Source of the DNA: Saccharothrix luteola
GTDB lineage: Bacteria; Actinomycetota; Actinomycetes; Mycobacteriales; Pseudonocardiaceae
Reading direction: 5' to 3'
Assembly (NCBI RefSeq): GCF_020859565.1
Contig: NZ_JAJHUO010000010.1
Coordinates: 62,001-126,000 of the forward strand
Length of the DNA: 64,000 nucleotides
The notes under the pieces are model-generated. The model was not told the origin of the DNA. It did no database searches and saw only the letters and a list, made by a program, of their open reading frames with translations. The number at the start of each line of letters is the position of its first letter. Position 1 is the first letter of the stretch. Shown here piece after piece: positions 63,956 through 64,000 of this stretch. Position numbers and translations under genes: made by a program.

Positions 63956-64000
63956 TGCCGTTCCGCCTTCCGTTCGCGGCCGAGCAGCGCGGCCGTCAGC
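63952..64000 (-). CDS. C-terminal end of an upstream gene (partial)
   Basis: The last 16 codons of a minus-strand gene that runs out of the window, reading LTAALLGRERKAERQ before TGA. The stop overlaps the next gene's ATG as ATGA, which supports a real, coupled gene. Its identity cannot be told from this fragment. Confidence 0.5.
   Translation of the reverse strand, partial: LTAALLGRERKAERQ

Overview
The window is high-GC DNA from an actinobacterium. Many genes start with GTG, the codons are strongly G/C-ending, and gene content and order match mycobacteria and Pseudonocardiales, so a Saccharothrix/Lentzea/Actinosynnema-like member of the Pseudonocardiales is the best guess (inference; no rRNA gene is present). 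The backbone follows the conserved chromosomal order known from Mycobacterium tuberculosis: amt - ftsY - smc - acyP - mutM - rnc - yceD - sepIVA - coaD - rsmD - recG - DAK2 protein - rpmB - ung - thiL - ddl. Accessory genes are inserted into it.

Region 1 (1-15 kb) is a nitrogen/purine salvage island set between amtB (cut by the window edge) and ftsY. The plus-strand operon uraD-uraH-uricase turns urate into allantoin. The minus-strand operon hyi-glxR-gcl-glxK-allB-alc opens allantoin and converts the released glyoxylate through tartronate semialdehyde to glycerate and 3-phosphoglycerate. Malate synthase (aceB), a CitE-like partner and an IclR-family regulator follow. A GlnR-like box lies upstream of amtB, and two copies of one inverted repeat lie in the hyi/uraD divergent promoter. 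The Gcl homologue carries Glu at position 51, where the E. coli enzyme has Val.

Region 2 (15-26 kb) holds ftsY, then an overlapping anmK/sodium-solute symporter pair, an acetyltransferase, a DinB-like protein, a P450, plsC, a hypothetical protein and a secreted protein with three repeats.

Region 3 (26-43 kb) has smc, an ECF sigma/zinc-finger anti-sigma pair, acyP, a cluster of three Thr/Pro-rich surface proteins including a CAP-domain protein, an AAC(2')-type aminoglycoside acetyltransferase, a flavoprotein, a KdpE-like regulator, a MarR regulator, the mutM-rnc-rpmF-yceD block, sepIVA, a secreted RNase Sa-like protein, coaD, rsmD and a metallo-beta-lactamase-fold hydrolase.

Region 4 (43-60 kb) has pyruvate carboxylase with a strong leader hairpin, a DivIVA/FilP-like coiled coil, an LppX-like lipoprotein, and recG interrupted inside its Walker A motif by a 342-residue intein with the hallmarks of class 3 (no N-terminal nucleophile, Trp-Cys-Thr motif). 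A FakA-like kinase, rpmB, ung, a gamma-carbonic-anhydrase-like protein, thiL, an Lrp-ligand-domain protein, a DUF3515 protein and ddl follow.

Region 5 (60-64 kb) has a MocR/PdxR-type regulator divergent from a PNPOx-like protein, cysteine dioxygenase preceded by a 26-codon leader peptide of the HVDLxxVxSxxC type, and a cystathionine gamma-lyase-like enzyme.

The most notable items are the RecG class 3 intein, the cysteine-dioxygenase leader peptide, a dispersed intergenic repeat with 22-bp periodicity at two loci, and the Glu51 Gcl.
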